A stretch of 64,000 nt of DNA from CBDAPE01 sp965198325. Lineage in GTDB: Bacteria > Pseudomonadota > Alphaproteobacteria > UBA828 > JAPUJA01. The notes beneath the pieces are model-generated. The model worked only from the letters and a program-made list of their open reading frames with translations. It did no database searches and was not told where the DNA came from. The position numbers and the translations under genes are program-made. The stretch covers positions 415,539 through 479,538 of the forward strand of contig CBDAPE010000016.1 in the NCBI GenBank assembly GCA_965198325.1, written 5' to 3'. How positions within the stretch are numbered: the stretch's first letter is position 1; each line of letters starts with the position of its first letter. Of the stretch, positions 1-8,132 are shown piece after piece.

Positions 1-247
1 TCAGAGGCTCGACGGTGACCGGCAGATCGAGAGCCTTGGAAAGGATGTGGGCGGTCTGGAGCGTGCGGGTCAGCGGGCTTGCGAAGATGCGCCGCAACTC
101 ACCATGGCCGGTCCGCAGCTTTTCGGCGGTTTCCACGACCTGCCGGTAGCCGTTTTCGGTCATGGGCGCATCGCGAATGCCCGGGTCCTTGCCGGTTTCC
201 TTGTAGCCGACGTTCCATTCGGATTCGCCGTGACGGACGAGAAGCAT
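1..247 (-). CDS. Histidine phosphatase family protein (phosphoglycerate mutase-like), 3' part outside the window
   Basis: Reading the reverse complement from the ATG at 247 gives MLLVRHGESEWN, the RHG signature of the histidine phosphatase superfamily, with the phosphate-accepting His at residue 6. Further on, ASPLTRTLQTA matches the second conserved block of the family. Only about 82 residues are visible and the C-terminal catalytic His lies outside the window. The start follows the end of the upstream dehydrogenase gene by 5 bp, with a purine-rich ribosome-binding stretch (GAGGAAGAGG) inside that gene, so it is the last visible gene of a four-gene minus-strand operon. The substrate (phosphoglycerate, small phosphoesters or a phosphoprotein) cannot be told from this fragment. 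Confidence 0.85.
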   Translation of the reverse strand, partial: MLLVRHGESEWNVGYKETGKDPGIRDAPMTENGYRQVVETAEKLRTGHGELRRIFASPLTRTLQTAHILSKALDLPVTVEPL

Positions 248-252
248 GGGGG

Positions 253-1032
253 TCAGCCCTCTTCCTCGGCGGGCATGGTGTAATTCAGCGCAAGCCGGCC
301 GCCGTCGCAATAGATCGTCTCGCCGGTTAGATAGCTCGCTTCGTCGCTGGCCAGGAAGACCGCGACCGCAGCGACCTCGTCGACGTCGCCCAGCCGGCCC
401 ATGGGCGTGCGCGAGACGATCTTTTGCAGCGCGGCCTCGTCGGTGAGTACGACTTGGGCCATCTCGGTGAGAATGGTGCCCGGGCCGATCGCGTTGACCC
501 GGACGCCCATCTTGGCGAGCGCGAGCGCGGAGACCTTGGTGAGCTGCGCGACGCCGCCCTTGGCGACGACGTAGGGCGTGTGATCGGGAATCGCCATGAC
601 GGCGTTGACCGACGACATGTTGACGATCGCGCCCGAACCCCGCTCCACCATGACCCGGCCCGCGGCTTGGGAGCAGAGCAGGGCGCCCTTCAGGTTGACC
701 CGGAGAACCCGGTCGAAGTCTTCCTCCGCCAGCTCGAGAAACTCGACGCCGTGGATGATGGCGGCGTTGTTGACCAGGATGTCGAGGCCGTCGTAGGCGG
801 CGACGTGGTCGGCGACCATGGCGTCGACCTGGGCCTTCTCGCCGACGTCGCAGTGGGCGAAGCGCGCCCGCCCGCCGGCGGCTTCGAGCGAGGCGGCCTC
901 GGTCCGGCCGTCCTCGTCGTTGACGTCGATCAGGCTGACCGCCGCGCCCTCGGCGACGAAGCGCCGGGCGATCGCCAGGCCGATGCCGCGCGCGGCGCCC
1001 GTGACGATGGCGGATTTTACCCCGAGTCGCAT
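253..1032 (-). CDS. SDR family NAD(P)-dependent oxidoreductase
   Basis: This 259-residue protein is a classical short-chain dehydrogenase, a cytosolic NAD(P)-dependent alcohol/ketone oxidoreductase. The cofactor motif TGAARGIG is at residues 11-18, NNAA at 88-91, the catalytic Ser around 140-141, and the YxxxK pair is Tyr154 and Lys158. Asp36 at the end of the second beta strand (LIDVND) suggests preference for NAD(H); that is inference from the family. The length is normal. It lies 5 bp downstream of a flavodoxin-fold oxidoreductase and 5 bp upstream of the histidine phosphatase, so it is co-transcribed with them. The substrate is not identifiable. Confidence 0.92.
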   Translation of the reverse strand: MRLGVKSAIVTGAARGIGLAIARRFVAEGAAVSLIDVNDEDGRTEAASLEAAGGRARFAHCDVGEKAQVDAMVADHVAAYDGLDILVNNAAIIHGVEFLELAEEDFDRVLRVNLKGALLCSQAAGRVMVERGSGAIVNMSSVNAVMAIPDHTPYVVAKGGVAQLTKVSALALAKMGVRVNAIGPGTILTEMAQVVLTDEAALQKIVSRTPMGRLGDVDEVAAVAVFLASDEASYLTGETIYCDGGRLALNYTMPAEEEG

Positions 1033-1037
1033 GGCTC

Positions 1038-1634
1038 TCAGTCCTTCGCCCCGTTGGTACCGAAATCCCGGCCCGCCTGTCCGGCGATTTCGAGGTAGCG
1101 CGCCCGGGCCTCCGCGTTTGTGTCGACCTCGTAGAACATATGGCGGGTCACGTCATGGATTCCGCAGTAACCGAAGGTGCCGATATCCATCTCGATGCGC
1201 ACTGCCTCGTCGTAGCTCCGGCGCCTATAGCCGCGCTCGGACGTTCCGTTCATGGCGAGGACGACGAGCGGGCGGTCCGTAAGCAATCCATAGGGCCGCT
1301 CGATCGTCCAATGGTAGGCCCAGCCCTCGCACCACACCCGGTCGATCCAGCCCTTCAGCATCGCGGGAAACCCCCACCAGAAGAACGGGAAGACCATGCC
1401 GAAACCGTCGTTGCGCTCCACCCGCGCCTGCTCGGCCAGCACGTCGTCGGGCATGGGCTCGTGGCTGAACTGGGCATAGTCCCCGGGGGTAAAACGGGGG
1501 TCGAACCCCTCGGCGTGGAGATCGGCGATCTCGGGAACGTGACCCGCCGCCTCGAGCCCGGCGACGAAGCGGTCGAGAACGGCGCCGGAAAACGAATCCC
1601 GCCGGCAATGGGCGAATACCACGAGCATCTTCAT
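1038..1634 (-). CDS. NAD(P)H-dependent oxidoreductase, flavodoxin-like fold (NQO1/KefF-type)
   Basis: The 198-residue product begins MKMLVVFAHCRRDSFSGAVLD, the FMN/FAD-binding beta-alpha start of the NAD(P)H dehydrogenase (quinone) family, and holds the family block FFWWGFPAMLKGWIDRVWCEGWAY around residues 84-107, which shapes the flavin site. Members transfer two electrons from NAD(P)H to quinones or other acceptors in the cytosol. It is a shorter paralogue of the next gene upstream (1645-2436), from which it is separated by 10 bp. The two probably arose by duplication and are co-transcribed with the SDR gene. The real acceptor is unknown. Confidence 0.88.
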   Translation of the reverse strand: MKMLVVFAHCRRDSFSGAVLDRFVAGLEAAGHVPEIADLHAEGFDPRFTPGDYAQFSHEPMPDDVLAEQARVERNDGFGMVFPFFWWGFPAMLKGWIDRVWCEGWAYHWTIERPYGLLTDRPLVVLAMNGTSERGYRRRSYDEAVRIEMDIGTFGYCGIHDVTRHMFYEVDTNAEARARYLEIAGQAGRDFGTNGAKD

Positions 1635-1644
1635 GGCCGGGACC

Positions 1645-2436
1645 TCATCCGCCCGGGTTGTTCTTCTTGAGCAAATCGGGATTCTGCATTTCGGTTCGGG
1701 CCTCGATCTCGGGCCTGAGTCTCATCTTGTCCGCCTCGTAGTCCTCCCGGGGGTGGAAAAAGTAGGGTTCGGCACTCTCCAGACCCTGCACATGGGCGCG
1801 ATAATCCGCCAGGGTCTTTTGGCAGATCGCGTCTTCCTCTGGGTTTCCGCTCGCGTAGGCGCCCACTTCGTCTGCGACGAAGAAGGGCAGGACGTCGAAG
1901 CCGACATAGCGCAGCGAGCCGTTGTTGATCGGCCAGAGCAGATGCTTCATATAGCCGCCCCGGCCGCGGAGCTCGTAATATTCGGACTCGGTGGCCGTGG
2001 TGACGGCGACAGTGGCGCGCCGGCCTCTGAAACCGCCTTTCTCGTAGGCGCCGGGATTCTCGTAGGCGAGGCCACTCGTCATCACCCGATCGACCCAGCC
2101 CTTCAGCATCCCCGGCATGCCGAACCACCAGAGCGGAAACTGCAGGATCAGGAGATCGCACCACAAAAGCTTCTCGTGCTCGGCGACAATGTCGGCGTGC
2201 TTGTTACCCGTTTCCTCGGCGTGGCCTTGCGCCGCCATGTATTCGAAGCGCTCGGGATCGGGCAGGGTCTCGAACTCCCAGGGCCCGCCGACGGGATTGA
2301 AGCCGTTGGCGTAGAGATCGTCGATCCGGACCTCGTGGCCCTGCTCGCGAAGCGCGTCTTCAGCAACCCCGACCATGGCGTGATTGAACGATTTCCCGTT
2401 GGGCTCCGGGTGAGCGACGACGATCAGCACCTTCAT
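1645..2436 (-). CDS. NAD(P)H-dependent oxidoreductase, flavodoxin-like fold (NQO1-type)
   Basis: This 263-residue protein starts MKVLIVVAHPEPNGKSFNHAM, the classic NQO1/MdaB flavin-binding N-terminus, and contains FPLWWFGMPGMLKGWVDRV around residues 100-118, the same flavin-contact block as its downstream neighbour. Its longer C-terminus (about residues 195-263, rich in charged residues) resembles the larger NQO1-like subgroup. It heads a four-gene minus-strand operon (two oxidoreductases, an SDR and a histidine phosphatase). An 88-bp gap separates it from livM (2525), so it could be transcribed with the transporter operon or from its own promoter. The substrate is not known. Confidence 0.9.
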   Translation of the reverse strand: MKVLIVVAHPEPNGKSFNHAMVGVAEDALREQGHEVRIDDLYANGFNPVGGPWEFETLPDPERFEYMAAQGHAEETGNKHADIVAEHEKLLWCDLLILQFPLWWFGMPGMLKGWVDRVMTSGLAYENPGAYEKGGFRGRRATVAVTTATESEYYELRGRGGYMKHLLWPINNGSLRYVGFDVLPFFVADEVGAYASGNPEEDAICQKTLADYRAHVQGLESAEPYFFHPREDYEADKMRLRPEIEARTEMQNPDLLKKNNPGG

Positions 2437-2524
2437 GAATACCTCCCTGCTAAGACGGCCTGCCGGTCAGCCGCCCATTCATCGGCCGGCATCTTAGAGG
2501 CATTGGGGCAAGCCTGGAAAGGGC

Positions 2525-3466
2525 TCAAAGCCTGGGGCGGAGAATGCGAACCAGCTCGCCCACGAAGCCGCGCCTGAAGAGCAGCACGCAGGCGACGAAA
2601 ATGGCGCCGATTATGACGGTGACGAAAGCGCCGATGCCCGCCAGGTAGTCCTGCAGGGTGACCACGAGCGCAGCGCCCAGCACCGGGCCCATCACCGTTC
2701 CCATGCCGCCCAGCAGGGTCATGAGCACCACCTCACCCGACATGTGCCAGTCGACGTCGGTCAGCGAGGCAAGCTGGAGGACGAGCGTCTTGGTGGAGCC
2801 AGCCAAGCCGGAGAGCGCCGCCGAGAGGACGAAGGCCAGAAGCTTGTAACGCTCCACGTTGTAGCCCAGCGAGAGAGCGCGGGTTTCGTTCTCGCGGATG
2901 GCTTTCAGAACCTGTCCGAACGGCGAATGGATGGTGCGGTAAATCAACAGGAACCCGATCACGAAGATGGCGAGCACCAGGTAGTACATGGCAAGGTTAT
3001 CGGACAGGTCGATAAAGCCGAACAAGACGCCCCGGGGCACCGCCTGCAGGCCGTCCTCGCCGCCGGTCTGGGGTACCTGCAGGCAGACGAAATAGACCAT
3101 CTGGGCGAATGCGAGCGTGATCATGGCGAAGTAGATGCCGCGTCGGCGGATCGCAAGCGCGCCAAAGATATAGCCCAACAGACCGGCGGCCGCGGTACCC
3201 GCGAGCAGGCCGAGCTCGGGCGGCAGGTCCTGGACCTTGACGAGATAGCCGGTCATGTAGCCCGCCGTGCCGAGGAAGGCGGCGTGGCCGAAGGAGAGCA
3301 GCCCCGTATAGCCCAGCAGCAGGTTGAAGGCGCAGGCGAACAACGCGAAGCAGAGCAGCTTCATCAGGAAGACGGGGTAGACGGCGTAGGGCGCCGCGAC
3401 GAGAAGGGCAAAGACGAGCGGCCAGAGGTAGCGGTTCTGGCCGAGCTTGAGAGTGAGCTCGCGCAT
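2525..3466 (-). CDS. livM: Branched-chain amino acid-type ABC transporter permease (LivM family)
   Basis: The 313-residue, strongly hydrophobic protein is a LivM-type inner-membrane permease. It shows the hallmark stretch LLGYTGLLSFGHAAFLGTAGYM near residue 50, then repeated transmembrane helices, the EAA-like cytoplasmic region KAIRENETRALSLGYN around residue 190, and the GGMGTVMGPVLGAA block near residue 255. It lies 3 bp downstream of livH and completes the transporter operon (livG, livF, three binding proteins, livH, livM). The livM name follows family position only. HAAT permeases also carry amides, urea and other small nitrogen compounds, so the substrate is uncertain. Confidence 0.93.
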   Translation of the reverse strand: MRELTLKLGQNRYLWPLVFALLVAAPYAVYPVFLMKLLCFALFACAFNLLLGYTGLLSFGHAAFLGTAGYMTGYLVKVQDLPPELGLLAGTAAAGLLGYIFGALAIRRRGIYFAMITLAFAQMVYFVCLQVPQTGGEDGLQAVPRGVLFGFIDLSDNLAMYYLVLAIFVIGFLLIYRTIHSPFGQVLKAIRENETRALSLGYNVERYKLLAFVLSAALSGLAGSTKTLVLQLASLTDVDWHMSGEVVLMTLLGGMGTVMGPVLGAALVVTLQDYLAGIGAFVTVIIGAIFVACVLLFRRGFVGELVRILRPRL

Positions 3467-3469
3467 GGC

Positions 3470-4357
3470 TCAGTTCTCCCGCCCGAACAGGCCTGCAGGC
3501 TTGACCAGCAGAACGATGACCATGATGACGAAGATCACCGTGTTCGACGCTTCGGGATAGAACACCTTGGTCAAGCCCTCGACGACGCCGAGGCCGAAGC
3601 CGGTCAGCACGGCGCCCAGGATCGAACCCATGCCGCCGATCACGACGACCGCGAAGACGACGATGATCAGGTTCGTGCCCATCAGGGGACCGACCTGAAA
3701 GATCGGCGCGGCCAGTACGCCCGCGAAGGCGGCCAAGCCAGCACCGAAGCCGTAGGTGAGCGTGATCAGGAGCGGCAAGTTGACGCCGAAGGCCTGAACC
3801 AGCTCGGGATTTTCGGTTCCGGCGCGCAGGTATGCGCCCAGCTTGGTGCGCTCGATGACGAACCAAGTGGAAAAACAGACGAAGGTCGAGGCGACGACGA
3901 CCCAGGCCCGGTAGTTGGGCAGGAACATGAAGCCGAGGTTGCTGCCACCTTTGAGCAAGTCGGGAACGGCATAGGCTTTTCCCGAGACGCCGTAGAAATT
4001 GCTGAACAGGCCCTCGATGACCAGCGCGAGGCCGAAGGTTAGCAACAGGCCGTAGAGATGGTCGAACCTGTAAAGCCGGCGCAGCATGGTGCGCTCGATA
4101 ACGATGCCGACGAGGCCGACGATGAGGGGGCCCAGGATCAGCGCTGCCCAGTACCCGACGCCGATATAGGTAAGCAACATCCAGGCGGCGAATGCCCCCA
4201 GCATGTACTGGGCGCCGTGGGCAAAGTTGATGATCCGGAGCACACCGAAAATCACCGCGAGGCCGAGGCTCAGGACGGCATAGAACGAGCCGTTGATCAG
4301 GCCGATCAAGAGCTGACCAAAGAGCACCTGAATCGGCACGCCGAGAATCTCGGTCAT
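3470..4357 (-). CDS. livH: Branched-chain amino acid-type ABC transporter permease (LivH family)
   Basis: The 295-residue integral membrane protein has the LivH signature LINGSFYAVLSLGLAVIFGVLRIINFAHG near its N-terminus (residues about 18-46), several further membrane helices and the conserved cytoplasmic loop AYLRAGTENPELVQAFGVN near residue 175. The C-terminus (IVLLVKPAGLFGREN) is typical of the family. It pairs with LivM to form the membrane channel. It lies 93 bp downstream of the third binding-protein gene and 3 bp upstream of livM. Length and topology are normal. Confidence 0.93.
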   Translation of the reverse strand: MTEILGVPIQVLFGQLLIGLINGSFYAVLSLGLAVIFGVLRIINFAHGAQYMLGAFAAWMLLTYIGVGYWAALILGPLIVGLVGIVIERTMLRRLYRFDHLYGLLLTFGLALVIEGLFSNFYGVSGKAYAVPDLLKGGSNLGFMFLPNYRAWVVVASTFVCFSTWFVIERTKLGAYLRAGTENPELVQAFGVNLPLLITLTYGFGAGLAAFAGVLAAPIFQVGPLMGTNLIIVVFAVVVIGGMGSILGAVLTGFGLGVVEGLTKVFYPEASNTVIFVIMVIVLLVKPAGLFGREN

Positions 4358-4450
4358 TGTTTTGTCAAGCCCTTCAGGCCCGTTGTGGGGCGCCCCGGTT
4401 TTACCAGAGGGCGGTGAAATTCGGAAACCGGCCAGCGGGCGGGAATGCGG

Positions 4451-5668
4451 CTAGGGCTCAAGCAGGGGGCAGGTGCTTTCCAGCAGTGGGCGGAAGGCAT
4501 CCTCACCGGGGATCACGCGGAGCAACTCGTAGAGATCCCAGTCACCCGTCGATTCGCCAGGCGCTTTGACCCGGAAGAGGAACATGTCGTGGACCATGCG
4601 CTGGTCTTCGCGGATATAACCGTTCCTGGCGAAGAAATCGTTGATCGGAATCTGTTTCATTGAGGCCAGCACCGCGTCGGTCTCATCGGTCCCGGCGGCA
4701 TCCACGGCGCGCAAATAGTGGAGCGTCGAGGAATAGACCCCGGCCTGAACCGTCGAGGGCATCAGGCCGACCCGCTCATGGAAACGCCGGGCGAATGACC
4801 GGGTTTCCTCGTCCAGGTCCCAATAAAACCCGGCCGTGAGCAGCAGTCCCTGAGCCACTTCCGTGCCCATCGCGTGGACGTCGGCCACGAACATGAGCAG
4901 GCCCGCCAACTGCTGGCCCATCTGGGTGATCCCAAACTCATTCGCCTGCTTGACCGAATTCACCGCATCCTGGCCCGCGTTCGCGAGCCCAATGATCTGG
5001 GCACCCGAGGCCTGGGCCTGAAGCAGGAAGGAGGAAAAATCGGGGGTCGGAAACGGCGTACGCAGGGTCCCGAGAACCCTGCCGCCCTCGGCTTCGACAA
5101 CCCTGATCGTGTCTTCCTCGAGGGAATGGCCGAAGGCATAGTCGACGGTCAGGAAAAACCAGCTCTCGCCGCCCTCCTGGACGACGGCGCGCCCCGTACC
5201 GACCGCCAGCGCATAGGTGTCGTAGGCCCAATGGATGCCCACGGGCGAGCAATCCGTATCGGTCAGGCGCGAGGTGGCAGGGCCCGAAAAGAGGGCCGGC
5301 TTATGAGCCTGGCGGGCCACCTCCTGCACGGCAAGGGCGACGGACGAGGTGATGATGTCGACCAGCACGTCGACGCCGTCCACATTGTACCATTCCCGCG
5401 CCTTGGTCGCTGCGATGTCCGCCTTGTTCTGGTGATCGGCATAGTTCACCTCGATCGACGCGCCTGCCACGCTCGGCCCGAAATCCTCGATCGCCATGCG
5501 CGCCGCCTCGACGGAACCCTGGCCCGACGTATCGGCGTAGACCCCGACCATGTCGGTCAAGACGCCAATCCGCACCACGCCGTCGGAGATTTGGGCGGAC
5601 GCAGGCAACCCGAGGCCGAGCAGAGCCAGCCCGAGTAGAAGCGGCAGGGTACGCCGGACGTTGAACAT
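4451..5668 (-). CDS. ABC transporter periplasmic substrate-binding protein (Peripla_BP_6 type), paralogue 1 of 3
   Basis: The 405-residue precursor has a Sec signal peptide (MFNVRRTLPLLLGLALLGLG, then PASAQ) and the type I periplasmic-binding fold of HAAT transporters (SDGVVRIGVLTDMVGVYAD and so on). It should capture the ligand in the periplasm and deliver it to LivHM. It is the third of three consecutive paralogues, all ending in a stretch of the form DLYE(L/I)..VIPG and a Cys-Pro-Leu near the C-terminus, which points to tandem triplication followed by divergence. It starts 20 bp after the stop of the second copy and lies upstream of livH. Family members bind branched-chain amino acids, amides or urea; the ligand here is unknown. 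Confidence 0.92.
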   Translation of the reverse strand: MFNVRRTLPLLLGLALLGLGLPASAQISDGVVRIGVLTDMVGVYADTSGQGSVEAARMAIEDFGPSVAGASIEVNYADHQNKADIAATKAREWYNVDGVDVLVDIITSSVALAVQEVARQAHKPALFSGPATSRLTDTDCSPVGIHWAYDTYALAVGTGRAVVQEGGESWFFLTVDYAFGHSLEEDTIRVVEAEGGRVLGTLRTPFPTPDFSSFLLQAQASGAQIIGLANAGQDAVNSVKQANEFGITQMGQQLAGLLMFVADVHAMGTEVAQGLLLTAGFYWDLDEETRSFARRFHERVGLMPSTVQAGVYSSTLHYLRAVDAAGTDETDAVLASMKQIPINDFFARNGYIREDQRMVHDMFLFRVKAPGESTGDWDLYELLRVIPGEDAFRPLLESTCPLLEP

Positions 5669-5688
5669 CGAATCCTCTCGGACGGGTA

Positions 5689-6915
5689 TCAGGGTTGAAC
5701 CAGTGGACAGCGACTTTCCGACAGCGGGCGGTAGGCGTCAACACCGGGGATGACATCGAGAATCTCGTAGAGATCCCACGGGTCGGTGGATTGCCCGGGT
5801 GTCTTGACCCGGGCGAGATACATGTCGTGAACCATGCGCCCGTCGTCGCGCAAAGACCCGTTGCGCGCGAAGAAATCCTCGATTGGCAGGGCTTTCATCG
5901 TCGCCGCGACGGTCGGACCGTCGTCGCTGCCCGTGGCCTCGACGCTGCGCAGGTAATGCAGCACCGACGAATAGACGCTCGCCTGCGCCGAGGTCGGCAT
6001 TGCTCCGACGCGCCCGAAGAAGCGATTGGACCAGGTACGGGTCGCCTCATCCATATCCCAATAGAACGCGGTGGTGAGGAGCAATCCCTGCGCGGTCTCG
6101 ACGCCGAGAGAATAGACGTCGGAGAGGAAGACCGTGAGCCCGGCCAGTTGCTGGCCCATCTCGGTGATGCCGAATTCCTTAGCCTGTTTGATGGAATTGA
6201 TTGTGTCCTGGCCCGCGTTGGCGAGCCCGATGATCTTGGCGCCGGACGCCTGGGCCTGAAGCAGGAAGGATGAGAAATCGGGGGTTGGGAAGGGGTGCCG
6301 CACGGCACCGAGGACGGTGCCGCCCCTAGCCTCGACGACACGCCGGGCGTCGCCCTCCATGGCCTTACCGAAGGCGTAGTCGACCGTGAGAAAAAACCAG
6401 CTGTCGCCGCCCTGATCGACCAGCTTGCTCGCCGTGCCGACTGCCCAGCTATAGGTGTCGTAGGACCAGTGAAAGCCCGTCGGCGAACAGGCGTCATCGG
6501 TCAGGCGCGACGTGCCTGCGCCGCTTACGATGGTGACCTTCGCCGTCTCACGGCCCACGGCCTGAACGGCCAGCGCGACCGAAGAGGTGACCAGATCGAC
6601 GATTGCGTCGATCCCGTCGGCGTCGAACCACTCCCGCGCCTTGACCGCAGCCACGTCGGGCTTGTTCTGATGATCGGCGACGACGATTTCGATGGCTGCG
6701 CCGTCCAACACACCGCCATAATCCTCGACCGCCATGCGCGCCGCCTCGACGGAACCCTTGCCTGTAATGTCAGCATAGACCCCGGCCAGATCTGTAAGCA
6801 CACCGATTCGGACGACGCCATCGGAAAGCTGAGCCTGAGCGGGTTGGACCGCGCCGCCAAGCACGAACCCCACGGCGATCAGGCGCAAAACAAAAATCCG
6901 CGTTGACATGCTCAC
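5689..6915 (-). CDS. ABC transporter periplasmic substrate-binding protein, paralogue 2 of 3
   Basis: The 408-residue precursor has a signal peptide (hydrophobic core around residues 8-24, cleavage near PAQAQ) followed by the same binding-protein fold as its neighbours. Shared blocks include SDGVVRIGVLTDLAGVYAD, SFFLTVDYAFG-like residues and QASGAKIIGLANAGQD. It overlaps the upstream paralogue (6912-8132) by 4 bp, so translation is coupled. Conservation with copy 1 is very high in the ligand-pocket blocks, while the region after residue 60 differs more. Three receptors feeding one permease pair would widen the range of ligands; that is inference. Confidence 0.92.
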   Translation of the reverse strand: MSMSTRIFVLRLIAVGFVLGGAVQPAQAQLSDGVVRIGVLTDLAGVYADITGKGSVEAARMAVEDYGGVLDGAAIEIVVADHQNKPDVAAVKAREWFDADGIDAIVDLVTSSVALAVQAVGRETAKVTIVSGAGTSRLTDDACSPTGFHWSYDTYSWAVGTASKLVDQGGDSWFFLTVDYAFGKAMEGDARRVVEARGGTVLGAVRHPFPTPDFSSFLLQAQASGAKIIGLANAGQDTINSIKQAKEFGITEMGQQLAGLTVFLSDVYSLGVETAQGLLLTTAFYWDMDEATRTWSNRFFGRVGAMPTSAQASVYSSVLHYLRSVEATGSDDGPTVAATMKALPIEDFFARNGSLRDDGRMVHDMYLARVKTPGQSTDPWDLYEILDVIPGVDAYRPLSESRCPLVQP

Positions 6916-8132
6916 GGGACAGCACCGGTTACCAACGGACAGACGCTTTCCTCAAGAGGACGAGCAGCCTTTTCCGCCGGGATCACGTCGATGATCTCGA
7001 AGAGATCCCACTCGCCGCTCATGGCATCGGGAGATTTCACCTCGACCAGGAACATGTCGTTCATGCTCCGCCCGTCAATCCGGACCGTACCCCGGCCAAG
7101 CGCCTCGTCTTCGAAGGGGAGGTCTTTCATCATAGCGGCGACCGCACGGGCATCGTCGGTTCCCGCTGCCTCGACCGCACGCAGGTAATGATGAATCGCG
7201 GAATACATCCCGGCGTTGGTCTGACCCGGCATCAAACCCGTGCGGTCTCGGAAATCCGCCGACCACGCCCGGGTCGTCTCGGTCCGGTCCCAGTAAAAAC
7301 CTGTGGTCATCAAGAGCCCCTGGGCGATCTCGGGGCCCAGCGCGCGCATGTCGGCAATGAAGGCGACGAAGGCCGCAAGCTGCTGGCCCGCCTGAGTGAT
7401 CCCAAACTCGCCGGATTGCTTGACGCTCGTTATCAGGTCCTGGCCGGCGTTGGCAAGCCCGATGACCTGGGCCCCTGATGCTTGGGCCTGCAGCAAGTAG
7501 GATGCGAAATCAGGGCTGGGAAAGGGGTGGACGACCTTACCGAGAACCTGCCCGCCATGATCCTCGATCACCCGCGTCGCGTCGTCGACCATCGAGCGCC
7601 CGTAGGCGTAATCGACCTGAAGGAAAAACCAGGTCTTGCCGCCCCTCTCGACAAGCGCGCTCGCGGTGCCGACCGAGACGGCATAGGTATCGTAAACCCA
7701 CTGGAACCCGAACGGCGAGCAATCCTCGTTGGTCAGACGCGAAGTCGATGGGCCGGCATGGATCACAATGGTTTCAAGGTTGCGCCCGAGTTCCTGGAGT
7801 GCAAGGCCAACCGACGAGGTGCTGCCGGCGGCGATAAGATCGACGCCGCCGTTTTCGATCCATTCCCGGCCCTTGACGACGGCGATATCGGGTTTGTTTT
7901 GCATATCGGCGTAGATGAGCTCCACGGGCTTACCAAGGGCCTCACCGCCGAATTTATCGATTGCCATCTGGGCAGCGATCACGTGGGGCATCCCCCCGAT
8001 ATGGGAGTAGACACCAGTCATATCGTTAAGCAGGCCAATGCGGATTACGCCATCGGAAATTTGCGCGCGCACGGGTAGGCTGGCGAGCAGGGCGCCAACC
8101 ACTAACAATGCCGCGCTCAACAGGCGCGTCAT
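6912..8132 (-). CDS. ABC transporter periplasmic substrate-binding protein, paralogue 3 of 3
   Basis: The 406-residue precursor begins MTRLLSAALLVVGALLASLP and then VRAQ, a clear signal peptide, followed by ISDGVIRIGLLNDMTGVYSH. This is the same receptor family as the two genes after it but the most diverged of the trio (for example QELGRN and HAGPSTSRLT in place of their counterparts). It is the first binding-protein gene of the operon, overlapping livF by 4 bp (8129-8132) and the next receptor gene by 4 bp. The tight overlaps show a single transcript. The ligand is not identifiable by eye. Confidence 0.92.
   Translation of the reverse strand: MTRLLSAALLVVGALLASLPVRAQISDGVIRIGLLNDMTGVYSHIGGMPHVIAAQMAIDKFGGEALGKPVELIYADMQNKPDIAVVKGREWIENGGVDLIAAGSTSSVGLALQELGRNLETIVIHAGPSTSRLTNEDCSPFGFQWVYDTYAVSVGTASALVERGGKTWFFLQVDYAYGRSMVDDATRVIEDHGGQVLGKVVHPFPSPDFASYLLQAQASGAQVIGLANAGQDLITSVKQSGEFGITQAGQQLAAFVAFIADMRALGPEIAQGLLMTTGFYWDRTETTRAWSADFRDRTGLMPGQTNAGMYSAIHHYLRAVEAAGTDDARAVAAMMKDLPFEDEALGRGTVRIDGRSMNDMFLVEVKSPDAMSGEWDLFEIIDVIPAEKAARPLEESVCPLVTGAVP

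Noticed and set aside
2744..4042. Long plus-strand ORF of 432 codons antisense to livM and livH
   Set aside because: It runs antisense to two well-supported permease genes and its charged, repeat-like sequence matches no family. It is a shadow frame caused by high GC.
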